A stretch of DNA of 42,527 nucleotides from Streptomyces aurantiacus JA 4570 (GCF_000414115.1 NZ_AOPZ01000371.1:1-42527), one strand, 5' to 3'. Shown: positions 1 through 8,453, counted from the first letter of the stretch. A program made the numbers and translations. Notes: generated by a model not told the origin, from the letters alone.

Positions 1-2
1 AT

Positions 3-2501
3 GCCGCGCAGGGCCCGCACCTGGCCGGCGCCGCGCGCCTGCCGGACGCCGCCGGGTCCGGGCAGCCGTTCGCGGACGCCCAAGTTCCCGTGCCCCTCGG
101 CCAGTTCGTGCCGGTCGAGGGCTCGGTGCCCACCACCCCGCACCTCGCGCCGACTCCGCCGCGCCCCCTCTCCGTACCCCCGGAGTACTTCGCGCAGGAG
201 CAGCCGGAGCAGCCCGGGCAGCCGGAGCAGGCCACCGCCCCCGAAGCCCCGGCCCACCGGACCGCCGAGCCCACCCCGGACCCCGCCGCCGCACCCGGCG
301 TACCCGCCGTACCGGCACAGGAACTTCCGGCGCAGGCCGACGCCACGCCCGGAGCAGAGCCGGAGGCGGACCCCGAGCCCGGTACGCTCCAAGACGCCGG
401 GCAGCAGCCCGCAGCCACCGTGCCCGCACCCCGCGACGGAGAGCGGCCCACAGCCGCGCCCGCCGGGACGGCACCCGCACCCGTCGACGCGGCGGAGGAC
501 GGCAGCCCGTTCCCGTCCGCCCCGGAGACGACCGACCCCGACGAGCCGATGCACGCACCTCACCCGGCCGGACCGACCGCCCCCGCAAGCCAGACCGAGC
601 AGCCCGCCGCGGCCGCCCTCATCGAGGCCGACGGCCCCGAGGACCTGTCCACGCCCGCCGAGCCGGCGGACGCGGACGGCCTGCCCCAGGCCCTGCTGCT
701 CGACGACGACCCGGAAGCCGGGCCGGATTCGGCCGAGCCGCTCGCCCCGGCGGCCGACGCCTCCGTGGAACCGCCCGCCCCGGGCTACGCCGACGCCGAG
801 CGCGAGGCCGTGCTGCGCGTCATGCGCGAGCGCCGCGACATCCGCAACGGCTTCCGCAGCGACCCCATCCCGCACGAGGTACTGCTCCGCGTCCTGGAGG
901 CGGCCCACACGGCGCCGTCCGTCGGGCACTCCCAGCCCTGGGACTTCGTGGTCATCAAGTCCGCCGACACCCGGCGCACCATGCACGAACTGGCCCAGCG
1001 CCAGCGCGAGGCGTACGCGAAGTCGCTGCCCAAGGGACGCGCCAAGCAGTTCAAGGAACTGAAGATCGAGGCCATCCTCGACACCCCGGTGAACATCGTC
1101 GTCACCGCCGACCCCACCCGCGGCGGCCGCCACACCCTGGGCCGGCACACCCAGCCGCAGATGGCTCCGTACTCCTCGGCGCTCGCCGTGGAGAACCTGT
1201 GGCTCGCCGCGCGCGCGGAGGGCCTCGGCGTGGGCTGGGTCAGCTTCTTCGACGAGCGCGAGATGGTCCGCGCGCTCGGTCTGCCCGAGCACCTTGAGGT
1301 AGTGGCCTACCTCTGTGTCGGGTACGTGGATGAGTTCCCGGACGAGCCGGAGCTGATGCAGGCGGGCTGGTCCAAGCGCCGCCCGCTGTCCTGGGTCGTG
1401 CACGAGGAGACGTACGGCCGCCGCGCGCTGCCCGGCGAGGACCCGCACGACCTGCTGGCCGAGACCGTGGGCAACATCCGCCCGCTGGACGCGAAGGCGC
1501 TCGGCGAGGCGTGGGAACGCCAGAAACGCATGACGAAGCCCGCGGGCGCCCTGGGCATGCTGGAGATCATCTCCGCGCAGCTCAGCGGCCTCTCCCGGAT
1601 GTGCCCGCCGCCGATCCCGGAGCCCGCCGCGGTCGCGATCTTCGCCGGTGACCACGGGGTGCACGCCCAGGGCGTCACGTCCTGGCCGCAGGAGGTGACC
1701 GGCCAGATGGTCGCCAACTTCCTCGGCGGCGGCGCCGTCTGCAACGCCTTCGCCAACCAGGTCGGCGCCGAGGTCTGCGTCATCGACGTGGGCGTCGCCA
1801 GCGAACTGCCCGCCACCCCGGGCCTGCTGCCCCGCAAGGTGCGCGCCGGTACGGCCGACATGACGACCGGCCCCGCGCTCACCCGCGAGGAGGTCAAGGC
1901 CGCCATCGAGGTGGGCATCGAGACCGCCCGCGACCTGGTGGCAGCGGGCAACAAGGCGTTGCTCACCGGCGAGATGGGCATCGCGAACACCACGGCGTCC
2001 GCGGCCCTCATCTCCGTCTACACCGACACGGACCCCGCCGAGGTCACCGGCCGCGGCACGGGCATCAACGACGAGATGCACGCCCGCAAGGTCGAGGTGG
2101 TCCGCCGCGCCCTGGAGCTGCACCAGCCCGACCCGGCCGACCCCGTCGGCGTCCTCGCGGCCATCGGCGGCCTCGAACACGCCGCGCTGGTGGGCCTCCT
2201 CCTCGGCGGCGCCTCCCTGCGCACCCCCGTCATCCTGGACGGCGTGAGCGCGGGCGCGGCGGCCCTGGTCGCCCGCGCCATCGCCCCCGAGGTCCTCGCC
2301 GCCTGCATCGCGGGCCACCGCAGCGCCGAGCCGGGCCACGTGGCAGCCCTCAACAAGCTGGGCCTGCGCCCCCTGGTCGACCTGGACCTGCGCCTGGGCG
2401 AGGGCACAGGCGCCCTCCTGGCCCTCCCCGTGGTCCAGAGCGCGGCGAGGGCGATGCACGAGGTGGCGACGTTCGACTCGGCGGGCGTGACGGAGAAGTA
2501 G
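3..2501 (+). CDS. cobT: BluB-CobT fusion: 5,6-dimethylbenzimidazole synthase + nicotinate-nucleotide-DMB phosphoribosyltransferase (5' end outside window)
   Basis: The frame is open and strongly GC3-biased back to base 3, so the true start lies left of the window. The first start codon inside it (GTG at 90) has no Shine-Dalgarno sequence. Counting from that GTG, residues 1-230 are a low-complexity Ala/Pro/Glu/Asp-rich region. Residues ~233-448 form a BluB/nitroreductase-fold domain (RDIRNGF, GHSQPWDF, GLGVGWVSFF, TYGRRALP), the family that fragments FMNH2 to make the lower base DMB. Residues ~455-800 are CobT (AIFAGDHGVHAQGVT, GITNTTA-type GEMGIANTTASAA, HRSAEPGH, LGEGTGA, whose Glu matches the catalytic Glu of CobT), which activates DMB to alpha-ribazole phosphate. 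The fusion would couple synthesis and activation of the lower ligand. CobA follows 141 bp downstream, supporting a corrinoid role. Confidence 0.93.
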   Translation, partial: AAQGPHLAGAARLPDAAGSGQPFADAQVPVPLGQFVPVEGSVPTTPHLAPTPPRPLSVPPEYFAQEQPEQPGQPEQATAPEAPAHRTAEPTPDPAAAPGVPAVPAQELPAQADATPGAEPEADPEPGTLQDAGQQPAATVPAPRDGERPTAAPAGTAPAPVDAAEDGSPFPSAPETTDPDEPMHAPHPAGPTAPASQTEQPAAAALIEADGPEDLSTPAEPADADGLPQALLLDDDPEAGPDSAEPLAPAADASVEPPAPGYADAEREAVLRVMRERRDIRNGFRSDPIPHEVLLRVLEAAHTAPSVGHSQPWDFVVIKSADTRRTMHELAQRQREAYAKSLPKGRAKQFKELKIEAILDTPVNIVVTADPTRGGRHTLGRHTQPQMAPYSSALAVENLWLAARAEGLGVGWVSFFDEREMVRALGLPEHLEVVAYLCVGYVDEFPDEPELMQAGWSKRRPLSWVVHEETYGRRALPGEDPHDLLAETVGNIRPLDAKALGEAWERQKRMTKPAGALGMLEIISAQLSGLSRMCPPPIPEPAAVAIFAGDHGVHAQGVTSWPQEVTGQMVANFLGGGAVCNAFANQVGAEVCVIDVGVASELPATPGLLPRKVRAGTADMTTGPALTREEVKAAIEVGIETARDLVAAGNKALLTGEMGIANTTASAALISVYTDTDPAEVTGRGTGINDEMHARKVEVVRRALELHQPDPADPVGVLAAIGGLEHAALVGLLLGGASLRTPVILDGVSAGAAALVARAIAPEVLAACIAGHRSAEPGHVAALNKLGLRPLVDLDLRLGEGTGALLALPVVQSAARAMHEVATFDSAGVTEK

Positions 2502-2504
2502 CCG

Positions 2505-2620
2505 CAAGATCTCAGCCCGTCCGGCGTTTGAGGACGAGGGTTTGAGGACGAGGCCGTCCAGGCCGATACGGGGGTCTGGGCACCCCCACCCGTCCCCAGC
2601 CCACCCCGCCCCGCCCCCAG
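2505..2620. repeat. Streptomyces intergenic REP-like element with internal 14-bp tandem duplication
   Basis: The stretch between cobT and cobA contains the words CAGCCCGTCCGGCGTTTGAG and GGACGAGGCC followed by GGGGTCTGGG and a pyrimidine/GC tail. I recognise this arrangement from many Streptomyces intergenic spaces, where it forms a GC-rich hairpin ending in CCCCCAGG. Here the 14-mer GTTTGAGGACGAGG occurs twice head to tail (2526-2539 and 2540-2553). It is non-coding and may act as an mRNA end or processing structure. The family assignment is from memory; the duplication is directly visible. Confidence 0.6.
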
Positions 2621-2642
2621 GAAAGGCGCACAAGGAGCCCTC

Positions 2643-3878
2643 ATGGCCGCAGAACACCCCGCCTACCCCGTAGGTCTCCGCCTCACCGGCCGCCACACCG
2701 TCGTCCTGGGCGGCGGCCAGGTCGCCCAACGCCGCCTCCCGGCCCTCATCGCCGCAGGCGCGGACATCACCCTGATCTCCCCCTCGGCAACCCCCTCGGT
2801 AGAGGCGATGGCGGACGCGGGCGAACTCACCTGGCACCGCCGGACGTACGCCGACGGCGACCTCGCCGAAGCCTGGTACGCCCTGATCGCCACCAGCGAC
2901 CCCACCGCCAACGCGGCCGCCTCCGCCGAGGCCGAGCGGCACCGCGTCTGGTGCGTCCGCTCCGACGACGCCGACGCGGCGACGGCCTGGACCCCGGCCA
3001 CCGGCCACAGCGAGGGCGTCACCGTGGCCGTCCTCACCACCGAGGCCAAGGGCCGCGACCCGCGCCGCACCGCCGCCATCCGCGACGCGGTGGTGGAGGG
3101 CCTGCGCGACGGCACCCTGGTCGCCCCGCACCACCGCACCCGCACACCCGGCGTCGCCCTCGTCGGCGGCGGCCCCGGCGACCCGGACCTGATCACGGTC
3201 CGCGGCCGCCGCCTGCTCGCCGAGGCCGACGTGGTCATCGCCGACCGGCTCGGCCCGCGCGACCTGCTGAGCGAACTCCCGCCGCACGTCGAGGTGATCG
3301 ACGCCGCGAAGATCCCGTACGGCCGCTTCATGGCGCAGGAAGCCATCAACAACGCCCTGATCGAGCACGCGAAGCAGGGCAAGTCGGTCGTGCGGCTCAA
3401 GGGCGGCGACCCCTTCGTCTACGGCCGGGGCATGGAGGAGGTCCAGGCGCTGGCCGAGGCGGGCATCCCGTGCACGGTGGTGCCCGGCATCTCCAGCTCG
3501 ATCTCGGTGCCGGGGGCGGCGGGCATCCCGGTGACGCACCGGGGCGTGGCCCATGAGTTCACGGTGGTCAGCGGCCATGTGGCGCCGGACGACGAGCGGT
3601 CCCTGGTCGACTGGCCGGCGCTCGCCCGGCTGCGCGGCACGCTGGTGATCCTCATGGGCGTGGACAAGATCGGCCGCATCGCCGAGACGCTGACCGCGCA
3701 CGGCAAGCCGGCGGACACCCCGGTGGCCCTGATCCAGGAGGGCACGACGGCCGCCCAGCGCCGCGTCGACGCGACCCTCGCGACGGTCGCGGAGGCCGTA
3801 CACACCCACGAGGTGAAGCCCCCGGCGGTCATCGTGATCGGCGCGGTGGCCGCGATGAACCCGGTGCACACCGACTGA
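2643..3878 (+). CDS. cobA: Uroporphyrinogen-III C-methyltransferase with N-terminal siroheme-synthase-type domain (CobA/CysG-like)
   Basis: 411 aa, started by ATG with AAGGAG five bases upstream. Residues 1-~165 resemble the CysG/Met8 precorrin-2 dehydrogenase half: a dinucleotide-binding VVLGGGQVAQRRL motif and SDDADAATAWTPA, aligning with the catalytic-Asp region of CysG. Residues ~169-405 are a tetrapyrrole SAM methyltransferase (VGGGPGDPDLITVRG, ADVVIADRLG, RLKGGDPFVYGRG, VPGISS, IPVTHRG). It makes precorrin-2 from uroporphyrinogen III and probably oxidises it toward siroheme or the corrin ring. It is about 45 residues shorter than E. coli CysG, so ferrochelatase capacity is uncertain. 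It lies directly after cobT in the same direction, separated by a repeat element. Confidence 0.9.
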   Translation: MAAEHPAYPVGLRLTGRHTVVLGGGQVAQRRLPALIAAGADITLISPSATPSVEAMADAGELTWHRRTYADGDLAEAWYALIATSDPTANAAASAEAERHRVWCVRSDDADAATAWTPATGHSEGVTVAVLTTEAKGRDPRRTAAIRDAVVEGLRDGTLVAPHHRTRTPGVALVGGGPGDPDLITVRGRRLLAEADVVIADRLGPRDLLSELPPHVEVIDAAKIPYGRFMAQEAINNALIEHAKQGKSVVRLKGGDPFVYGRGMEEVQALAEAGIPCTVVPGISSSISVPGAAGIPVTHRGVAHEFTVVSGHVAPDDERSLVDWPALARLRGTLVILMGVDKIGRIAETLTAHGKPADTPVALIQEGTTAAQRRVDATLATVAEAVHTHEVKPPAVIVIGAVAAMNPVHTD

Positions 3879-3980
3879 CCGACCCCACGCGGGCCGACCG
3901 GCCCCGCACGGCCCGTCCGACGCCCCGGGCGGCCCGACCCCATCCACGTAACCACCGGTAACGGAACTGGTTCCCAGCCG

Positions 3981-4009
3981 TTGGCACCACACCCCGGACA
4001 AGGCAGTAT
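3981..4009 (+). promoter_or_regulatory. Sigma-70-type promoter giving a leaderless RNA methyltransferase mRNA
   Basis: TTGGCA at 3981-3986, a 17-nt spacer, and CAGTAT at 4004-4009. The GTG start at 4016 lies seven bases after the -10 hexamer and no Shine-Dalgarno sequence precedes it. The predicted transcript therefore starts at or next to the start codon, which is common in Streptomyces. Confidence 0.55.
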
Positions 4010-4015
4010 CACCCT

Positions 4016-4834
4016 GTGGCCGATCTCCTCACCATCGAAGATCCCGACGACCCGCGCCTGCGTGACTACACCGGCCTGACCGACGTCGAGCTGCGCCGCA
4101 AGCGCGAGCCCGCCGAGGGCCTGTTCATCGCCGAGGGCGAGAAGGTGATCCGGCGCGCCAAGCTCGCGGGCTACGAGATGCGCTCGATGCTGCTCTCCGC
4201 GAAGTGGGTCGACGTCATGCGCGACGTCATCGACGAGGTCCCGGCGCCCGTCTACGCCGTCAGCCCCGACCTCGCCGAGCGGGTCACCGGCTACCACGTG
4301 CACCGCGGCGCCCTCGCCTCGATGCAGCGCAAGCCGCTGCCCACCGCCGAGGAAATCCTCCGGTCGCACCGCCGCGTGGTGGTGATGGAGGCGGTCAACG
4401 ACCACACGAACATCGGCGCGATCTTCCGCTCCGCCGCCGCCCTCGGCATGGACGCCGTGCTGCTCTCACCGGACTGCGCGGACCCGCTCTACCGCCGCTC
4501 GGTGAAGGTCTCCATGGGGGCGGTCTTCTCCGTTCCGTACGCACGCCTCGACTCCTGGCCCAAGGGACTCGAAGGCGTCCGGGAGGCGGGCTTCAACCTG
4601 CTGGCCCTCACCCCCGACGAGAAGGCGAAGACCCTCGACGAGGCGGCGCCGCACCGCATGGACCGCGTCGCGCTGATGCTCGGCGCGGAGGGCGAAGGAC
4701 TGTCCACGCAGGCTCTGGTCGCGGCCGACGAATGGGTCCGCATCCCGATGGCGCACGGCGTCGACTCGCTCAACGTGGGCGCGGCGGCCGCGGTCGCGTT
4801 CTACGCGGTGGCGACGGGCCGCCCGCGGTCCTGA
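4016..4834 (+). CDS. TrmH/SpoU-family RNA 2'-O-methyltransferase
   Basis: 272 aa from GTG; the start is supported by the promoter spacing rather than by an SD. An N-terminal substrate-binding part (residues 1-~115) is followed by a SPOUT domain with all three signatures: NDHTNIGAIFRSA (~128-140), LGAEGEGLS (~222-230) and IPMAHGVDSLNVGAAAAV (~243-260). These form the knotted SAM site that methylates a ribose 2'-OH in rRNA or tRNA. The N-terminal 'EGLFIAEGEKVI' block is typical of the 23S rRNA/tRNA-type members. The exact target nucleotide cannot be told from sequence. It ends convergently, 37 bp from the kinase gene. Confidence 0.9.
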   Translation: MADLLTIEDPDDPRLRDYTGLTDVELRRKREPAEGLFIAEGEKVIRRAKLAGYEMRSMLLSAKWVDVMRDVIDEVPAPVYAVSPDLAERVTGYHVHRGALASMQRKPLPTAEEILRSHRRVVVMEAVNDHTNIGAIFRSAAALGMDAVLLSPDCADPLYRRSVKVSMGAVFSVPYARLDSWPKGLEGVREAGFNLLALTPDEKAKTLDEAAPHRMDRVALMLGAEGEGLSTQALVAADEWVRIPMAHGVDSLNVGAAAAVAFYAVATGRPRS

Positions 4835-4871
4835 GAGCCTGTTCATATCCCCGGCCGGGCGTGCGAACGCG

Positions 4872-6287
4872 TCAGCCCTGAGGCCCGGCCTCCGGGCCAT
4901 CGGGCTGTCCCGGCACGGTACGTAGGGGCTGGTCCGTGACCCGCACCGCGTGGCCCCCTTCGCGTACGTCGCCGAGTCCCCGCGCGGGCCCCTGGCACCC
5001 CTGTGCCGCCGCGATGCCCAGCGCGACCAGCAGCGTCACGACGACGAACACGAACAGCCGCTGCCGCAGCAGCCGTGGATTGGCGGGCCGTCGTCCCGTG
5101 CCCGTGGTGCGCGGGCCCTGCCGCCCGGCCCCGCTGCGGGGCGCGGGCCTGCTGCCCGAACGTGAGGTGTCGCGCGGCGCCGAGGGCCGCGAGCCGGACT
5201 GCGAACCGCCCGTGCGGGACCCGCCGGTCCGTGAGCCACCGGTCCGTGGGTCGCCGGTCCGTGGGTCGCCCGTGCGCCGGCCGCCGGTGCGCGGGGCACC
5301 GGGGCGGGAGGAGCCGCCGGTCCGGGGCGGGGGAGTGCCCGGCGCCGTGCGGCGCTGGGTGCGCTCGTCGGCGTACGTGTCGGGCCCCTCGTACCCCTCG
5401 ACGAGCCGGCCCGTCGGCCGGTCCTGGTCCTGGCGCTGCGCCGGCGGACGCACCTCGCTGAGGCCCTGCGCCTCGCGAGCGGCGATCTCCTTGAGCCGCA
5501 GCGACAGTTGGAGCGTGCTGGGACGTTCCTCCGGGGCCTTGGCGAGACAGGCCCGCAGCAGCGGGGCGAGCGCGTCGGGCACGCCCTGGAGCTGGGCCTC
5601 CTCGTGCACGACGCGGTACAGCATCACTTCCGAACTGCCGTGCCCGAAGGGCGAGTCGGCCATGGACGCGTAGGCGAGCGTGGCGCCGAGCGCGAACACG
5701 TCGGTCGCGGGCGTGACGGCGGCGCCGCGCACCTGCTCGGGGGCGAGGAAGCCCGGCGAGCCGACGGCCGTGCCGACATGCGTCAGGGTCGAGGCCCCCG
5801 TCGCCCAGGCGATACCGAAGTCGATGATCCGGGGGCCCTTGGGGGACAGCAGGATGTTCGACGGTTTGAGGTCCCGGTGCACCACACCGGCCTCGTGCAC
5901 CGCGACGAGCCCTTCGGACAGCGCGGCGCCGACCACGGCCACCTCGGCCGCCGTCAGCGGGCCTTCGGCGGCGACCTTGTCGTGCAGCGAGGGGCCGGGC
6001 ACGTACTGCGTGGCGAACCAGGGGCGGTCGGCCTCCAGGTCGGCGGCGACGAGCCGGGCCGTGCAGCCGCCGCGGATGCGCCGGGCCGCCGACACCTCGC
6101 GGGCGAAGCGCGAACGGAACTCCTGGTCCTCCGCCAGATCCGGCCGGATCACCTTCAGGGCGACGCGCTGGCCGCGGCGGTCGGAGCCCAGATAGACCAC
6201 GCCCATCCCGCCGGCGCCCAGCCGCCTGTGCAGCCTGAACGAGCCGACGACACGCGGGTCCTCGCGCCTCAGGCGCATCATCGCCAT
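4872..6287 (-). CDS. Membrane-anchored Ser/Thr protein kinase (Hanks/PknB type, no PASTA)
   Basis: 471 aa if started at ATG 6287, chosen because GCGGGG lies six bases upstream; in-frame ATG 6293 and GTG 6323 are alternatives. The kinase domain is complete: Gly loop GAGGMG (24-29), ATP lysine VALKV (K45), HRDLKPSN (137-144), DFG (156-158), GSPGFLAPEQ. Residues ~280-400 are a disordered Gly/Pro/Arg/Ser linker with repeated RTGDP/RTGGS units. One transmembrane helix (LFVFVVVTLLVALGIAAA, ~411-430) leaves a short 40-residue outer tail with no PASTA or other sensor domain. The ligand, if any, is therefore unknown. It is divergent from the 6490 gene and convergent with the methyltransferase. Confidence 0.9.
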   Translation of the reverse strand: MAMMRLRREDPRVVGSFRLHRRLGAGGMGVVYLGSDRRGQRVALKVIRPDLAEDQEFRSRFAREVSAARRIRGGCTARLVAADLEADRPWFATQYVPGPSLHDKVAAEGPLTAAEVAVVGAALSEGLVAVHEAGVVHRDLKPSNILLSPKGPRIIDFGIAWATGASTLTHVGTAVGSPGFLAPEQVRGAAVTPATDVFALGATLAYASMADSPFGHGSSEVMLYRVVHEEAQLQGVPDALAPLLRACLAKAPEERPSTLQLSLRLKEIAAREAQGLSEVRPPAQRQDQDRPTGRLVEGYEGPDTYADERTQRRTAPGTPPPRTGGSSRPGAPRTGGRRTGDPRTGDPRTGGSRTGGSRTGGSQSGSRPSAPRDTSRSGSRPAPRSGAGRQGPRTTGTGRRPANPRLLRQRLFVFVVVTLLVALGIAAAQGCQGPARGLGDVREGGHAVRVTDQPLRTVPGQPDGPEAGPQG

Positions 6288-6489
6288 GTTCATCCCCGCT
6301 GCCCGGTCCGTCTGACGAGCCACAGCTTACGTTTCCGCGGCCGGGCACGTGCAGAGGCCGCGCCCTCGCGGGCCGATCGATTGTCAGTGCCGGGTGGGAA
6401 ACTTGAAAAGTGGTCAGGCGCCGCGGGACACGGGGCATTTCCCGCCGCCCTGCCCCTCAACCACCCGTCGCTGAAGGGGGATTGATCGC

Positions 6490-6765
6490 GTGAAGGGTGA
6501 CCGCGTGGAGATAGTCGTGGACGCCGGCGACACGACGCGTACGTACGAAGTGGTGGCGAGCCGGGCAGGCCGCCGCGTGGAGACGGCCGTCCGCAGGGGA
6601 GTGGTGGAAGTGAGCGAAGTCACCCGCAGCGGCTCCGTGGTCCGCACGGCGCGCTTCATGGCGACCCGTGTGCTGGCCCTCGTGGAGCAGCCCGTCCCGA
6701 GGGAGGACAGCTCCGAACGGTCCGATCGGCCCGGTCGCCCCCTCGGGGAAGACCCTGAGTCCTAG
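6490..6765 (+). CDS. Small conserved-looking hypothetical protein
   Basis: 91 aa from GTG, with a GGGGG tract about nine bases upstream. The N-terminal 70 residues look like a compact beta-rich fold (VEIVVDAGDTTRTYEVVASR, VVEVSEVTRSGSVVRTARFMATRVLALVE). The tail is charged and low-complexity. No signal peptide, membrane segment or catalytic motif is visible. It is divergent from the Ser/Thr kinase with about 200 bp between them. I do not recognise the family; a regulatory or binding role is only a guess. Confidence 0.65.
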   Translation: MKGDRVEIVVDAGDTTRTYEVVASRAGRRVETAVRRGVVEVSEVTRSGSVVRTARFMATRVLALVEQPVPREDSSERSDRPGRPLGEDPES

Positions 6766-6882
6766 GACCCCGTCTCCACCCACGGGAGTACTTGTGTGAC
6801 GACCGGTCATCCTCCGGGAGGCCCGCCAATCGGTACGAGGGCATGACGCCCAAAGCTCACGGCGGACCTAGATTTGAGGTCA

Positions 6883-6928
6883 AGCGGCGGGTGCAGCACT
6901 CGTCCCCCGAGGTCAGACACCCGCCGCT
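6883..6928 (+). promoter_or_regulatory. 11-bp stem-loop in the leader of the 67-aa membrane protein gene
   Basis: AGCGGCGGGTG (6883-6893) is exactly complementary to CACCCGCCGCT (6918-6928) with a 24-nt loop. There is no T-tract. It sits about 60 bases before the start codon at 6987, followed by an unusually A-rich stretch (AAAGCCAACAGAAGAAGC) and a strong SD. It could be a leader control or stability element, or the 3' end of the 6490 transcript. Confidence 0.45.
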
Positions 6929-6986
6929 GCCAGCTTCACCACCAAAGCCAACAGAAGAAGCAACACAGTCAGGAAGGGAGAGAACC

Positions 6987-7190
6987 ATGGCGGACACCGC
7001 GCCGCGGACGATGATCCGCACCCAGGGACGGAAGCTCTCCACCCTGGGCGTCCGGCCGTCCGGAACGCGCCACCCCCTGGTGGCCACGCTCATGGTCCTC
7101 CCTCTGGCAGCCCTGCTCACCGTCGCCTTCGGCGGCTGGGAGGCAGTGGTCACACAAGCGTCGTCCGTGGGCGTGATGCTGGGGCGCTGA
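6987..7190 (+). CDS. Small single-pass membrane protein, unknown function
   Basis: 67 aa. ATG at 6987 is chosen because AGGAAGGGAGAG lies just upstream; the frame is open further upstream from a GTG-type start at 6792, but that has no RBS and a composition unlike coding sequence. The protein has a basic N-terminus (RTMIRTQGRKLSTLGVRPSG), one hydrophobic helix (LVATLMVLPLAALLTVAFGG, ~46-58 region) and a short C-terminal tail. A strong intrinsic terminator follows at 7276. The long structured leader and strong SD suggest a well-expressed short mRNA. Function unknown. Confidence 0.65.
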   Translation: MADTAPRTMIRTQGRKLSTLGVRPSGTRHPLVATLMVLPLAALLTVAFGGWEAVVTQASSVGVMLGR

Positions 7191-7275
7191 GCGGCGCCCC
7201 AGGCCCGGAAGAGCGGTCCGGGCGGGGACATCCGGCCATGAAACCCCGTGGGGACGGGGGTGCGGCGGACGGCAC

Positions 7276-7319
7276 AACAGCCCGCGCAGCTGGGGAGCTG
7301 CGCGGGCTGTTTCTTTTTT
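7276..7319 (+). terminator. Strong rho-independent terminator
   Basis: A perfect 16-bp stem, AACAGCCCGCGCAGCT / AGCTGCGCGGGCTGTT, with a GGGG loop (7292-7295), followed by TTCTTTTTT. It ends the small membrane protein transcript. Confidence 0.93.
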
Positions 7320-7417
7320 GGGCCGACGGCGGGGCGAATGGGGGCCGACGGCAGGTCGACGGCGCCGGACTGTCCCGTACGCTCACGCGAGAACCACAGC
7401 CACACCCCGGGGGACCC

Positions 7418-8384
7418 GTGACCGCCCTGCTGCCCGCCCTGACCGCCCATGCCGAGCTCAGGGCCCACCGCACCCCCGACTGTGCCTGCAGCCCGCCGGG
7501 CGCCGTCCTCGCCGACCGCCCCGACGCCACGGTGGCGCGCCACGGCCAGGTCGTGGCGAAGGCCCACGCCCCCGGCACCCCCGAGCCCGCCCTGACCGCC
7601 CGCCTCGCGGCAGCCGCCCACCCCGCTCTGGCCGACACCCTCCTCGCCCCGCTGTCCGCCCGGCCGACCCGCCTGCACGACCGCCTGGTCACCCTCTGGC
7701 CGTACGGCGCCCCCGTGGACCGCGACGACCCGGACGCGGCCCCCTGGGAGGCGGTGGCCACCCTCCTGGCCCGCCTGCACCGCACCCCGCCGGCCGGGCT
7801 TCCGTACCCGCTCCGGCCGGCTTCCGTCCCCGCCCCCGCCGATGCGCGGCCCGGAGAAGGCCGCCCGTGCCGTGGCCCGGCTGCGGGCGGCGGCCCCGCA
7901 CCCCGCCGCCTCCCCGGTCGAGCGGGCCTGGGCGGTCCTGCCGGCCTGGGCCCGTGACGAGGCCCCGCACCCGGGCCCGCCGCACCTGTGCCACGGGGAC
8001 CTGCACCTGGGCCAGCTCGTCCGCACGCCCGCCGGCCAGTGGCTGCTCATCGACATCGACGACCTGGGCACCGGGGACCCGGCCTGGGACCTGGCCCGCC
8101 CCGCGGCCTGGTACGCCTGCGGGCTGCTCCTGCCCGAGGAGTGGACGCGGTTCCTGAACGCCTACCGCGCCGCGGGCGGCCCCGCCGTCCCCGCCGACGG
8201 GTCGGACCCCTGGCCGATTCTCGACGTACCCGCCCGCGCCCTGACCGTGCAGACGGCGGCCCTCGCGATCACCAAGGCGATGGCGGCGGAACGCGCCCTT
8301 GACGAGGTCGAGGAGACGTTCGTGGACGCCTGCCGCCGGATGGCCGCCGTCCCGCCGGACTTGGCGCCGACCGGCACGAAGTAG
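7418..8384 (+). pseudogene. Aminoglycoside phosphotransferase-like kinase, frameshifted by a ~22-bp duplication
   Basis: Translation from GTG 7418 (GGGG upstream) gives a kinase-like N-terminal lobe (ADRPDATVARHGQVVAKAHA..., WEAVATLLARLHRTPPAGLP) up to about base 7812. The C-terminal lobe is in the next frame from about 7830: MRGPEKAARAVARLRAA, CHGDLHLGQL (Brenner HxD motif), LLIDIDDLGTGDPAWDLARP (metal-binding Asp). The frames meet at an imperfect tandem repeat (7790-7812 and 7813-7834). Removing 22 nt reads LHRTPPAGLPSPPPPMRGPE without interruption. The substrate is unknown; relatives phosphorylate small molecules or sugars and are not necessarily resistance enzymes. It is a pseudogene if the duplication is real, or an intact gene if it is an assembly error. 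Confidence 0.85.
7790..7834 (+). repeat. Imperfect tandem duplication (23 + 22 nt) breaking the phosphotransferase gene
   Basis: Unit 1 starts CCGGCCGGGCTTCCGT and unit 2 starts CCGGCCGGCTTCCGT, one G shorter, so the net insertion is 22 nt (not a multiple of three). Confidence 0.85.
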
Positions 8385-8453
8385 GGTGCACTGCACCGAA
8401 GCCGGGCAGATATCCGGCCAAGCAGTCACGACCGGCGAGGAGTTGAGCCGTCC

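Noticed and set aside
1..2642. Cobalamin riboswitch near cobT/cobA
   Set aside because: No B12-box-like GCCACTG element or suitable leader is visible between or before the genes within the window.
5508..6485. Long plus-strand open frame (~325 codons) opposite the kinase gene
   Set aside because: It mirrors the minus-strand kinase, whose catalytic motifs are unmistakable; high GC keeps antisense frames open. No RBS or family motif.
6792..7190. 132-aa version of the small membrane protein
   Set aside because: No SD at 6792, and the extra 65 residues include a structured leader and non-coding-like sequence; ATG 6987 has AGGAAGGGAG.
7418..8384. Programmed -1/+1 ribosomal frameshift in the phosphotransferase-like gene
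   Set aside because: There is no slippery heptamer with a downstream structure, and a 22-nt duplicate fully explains the frame change.
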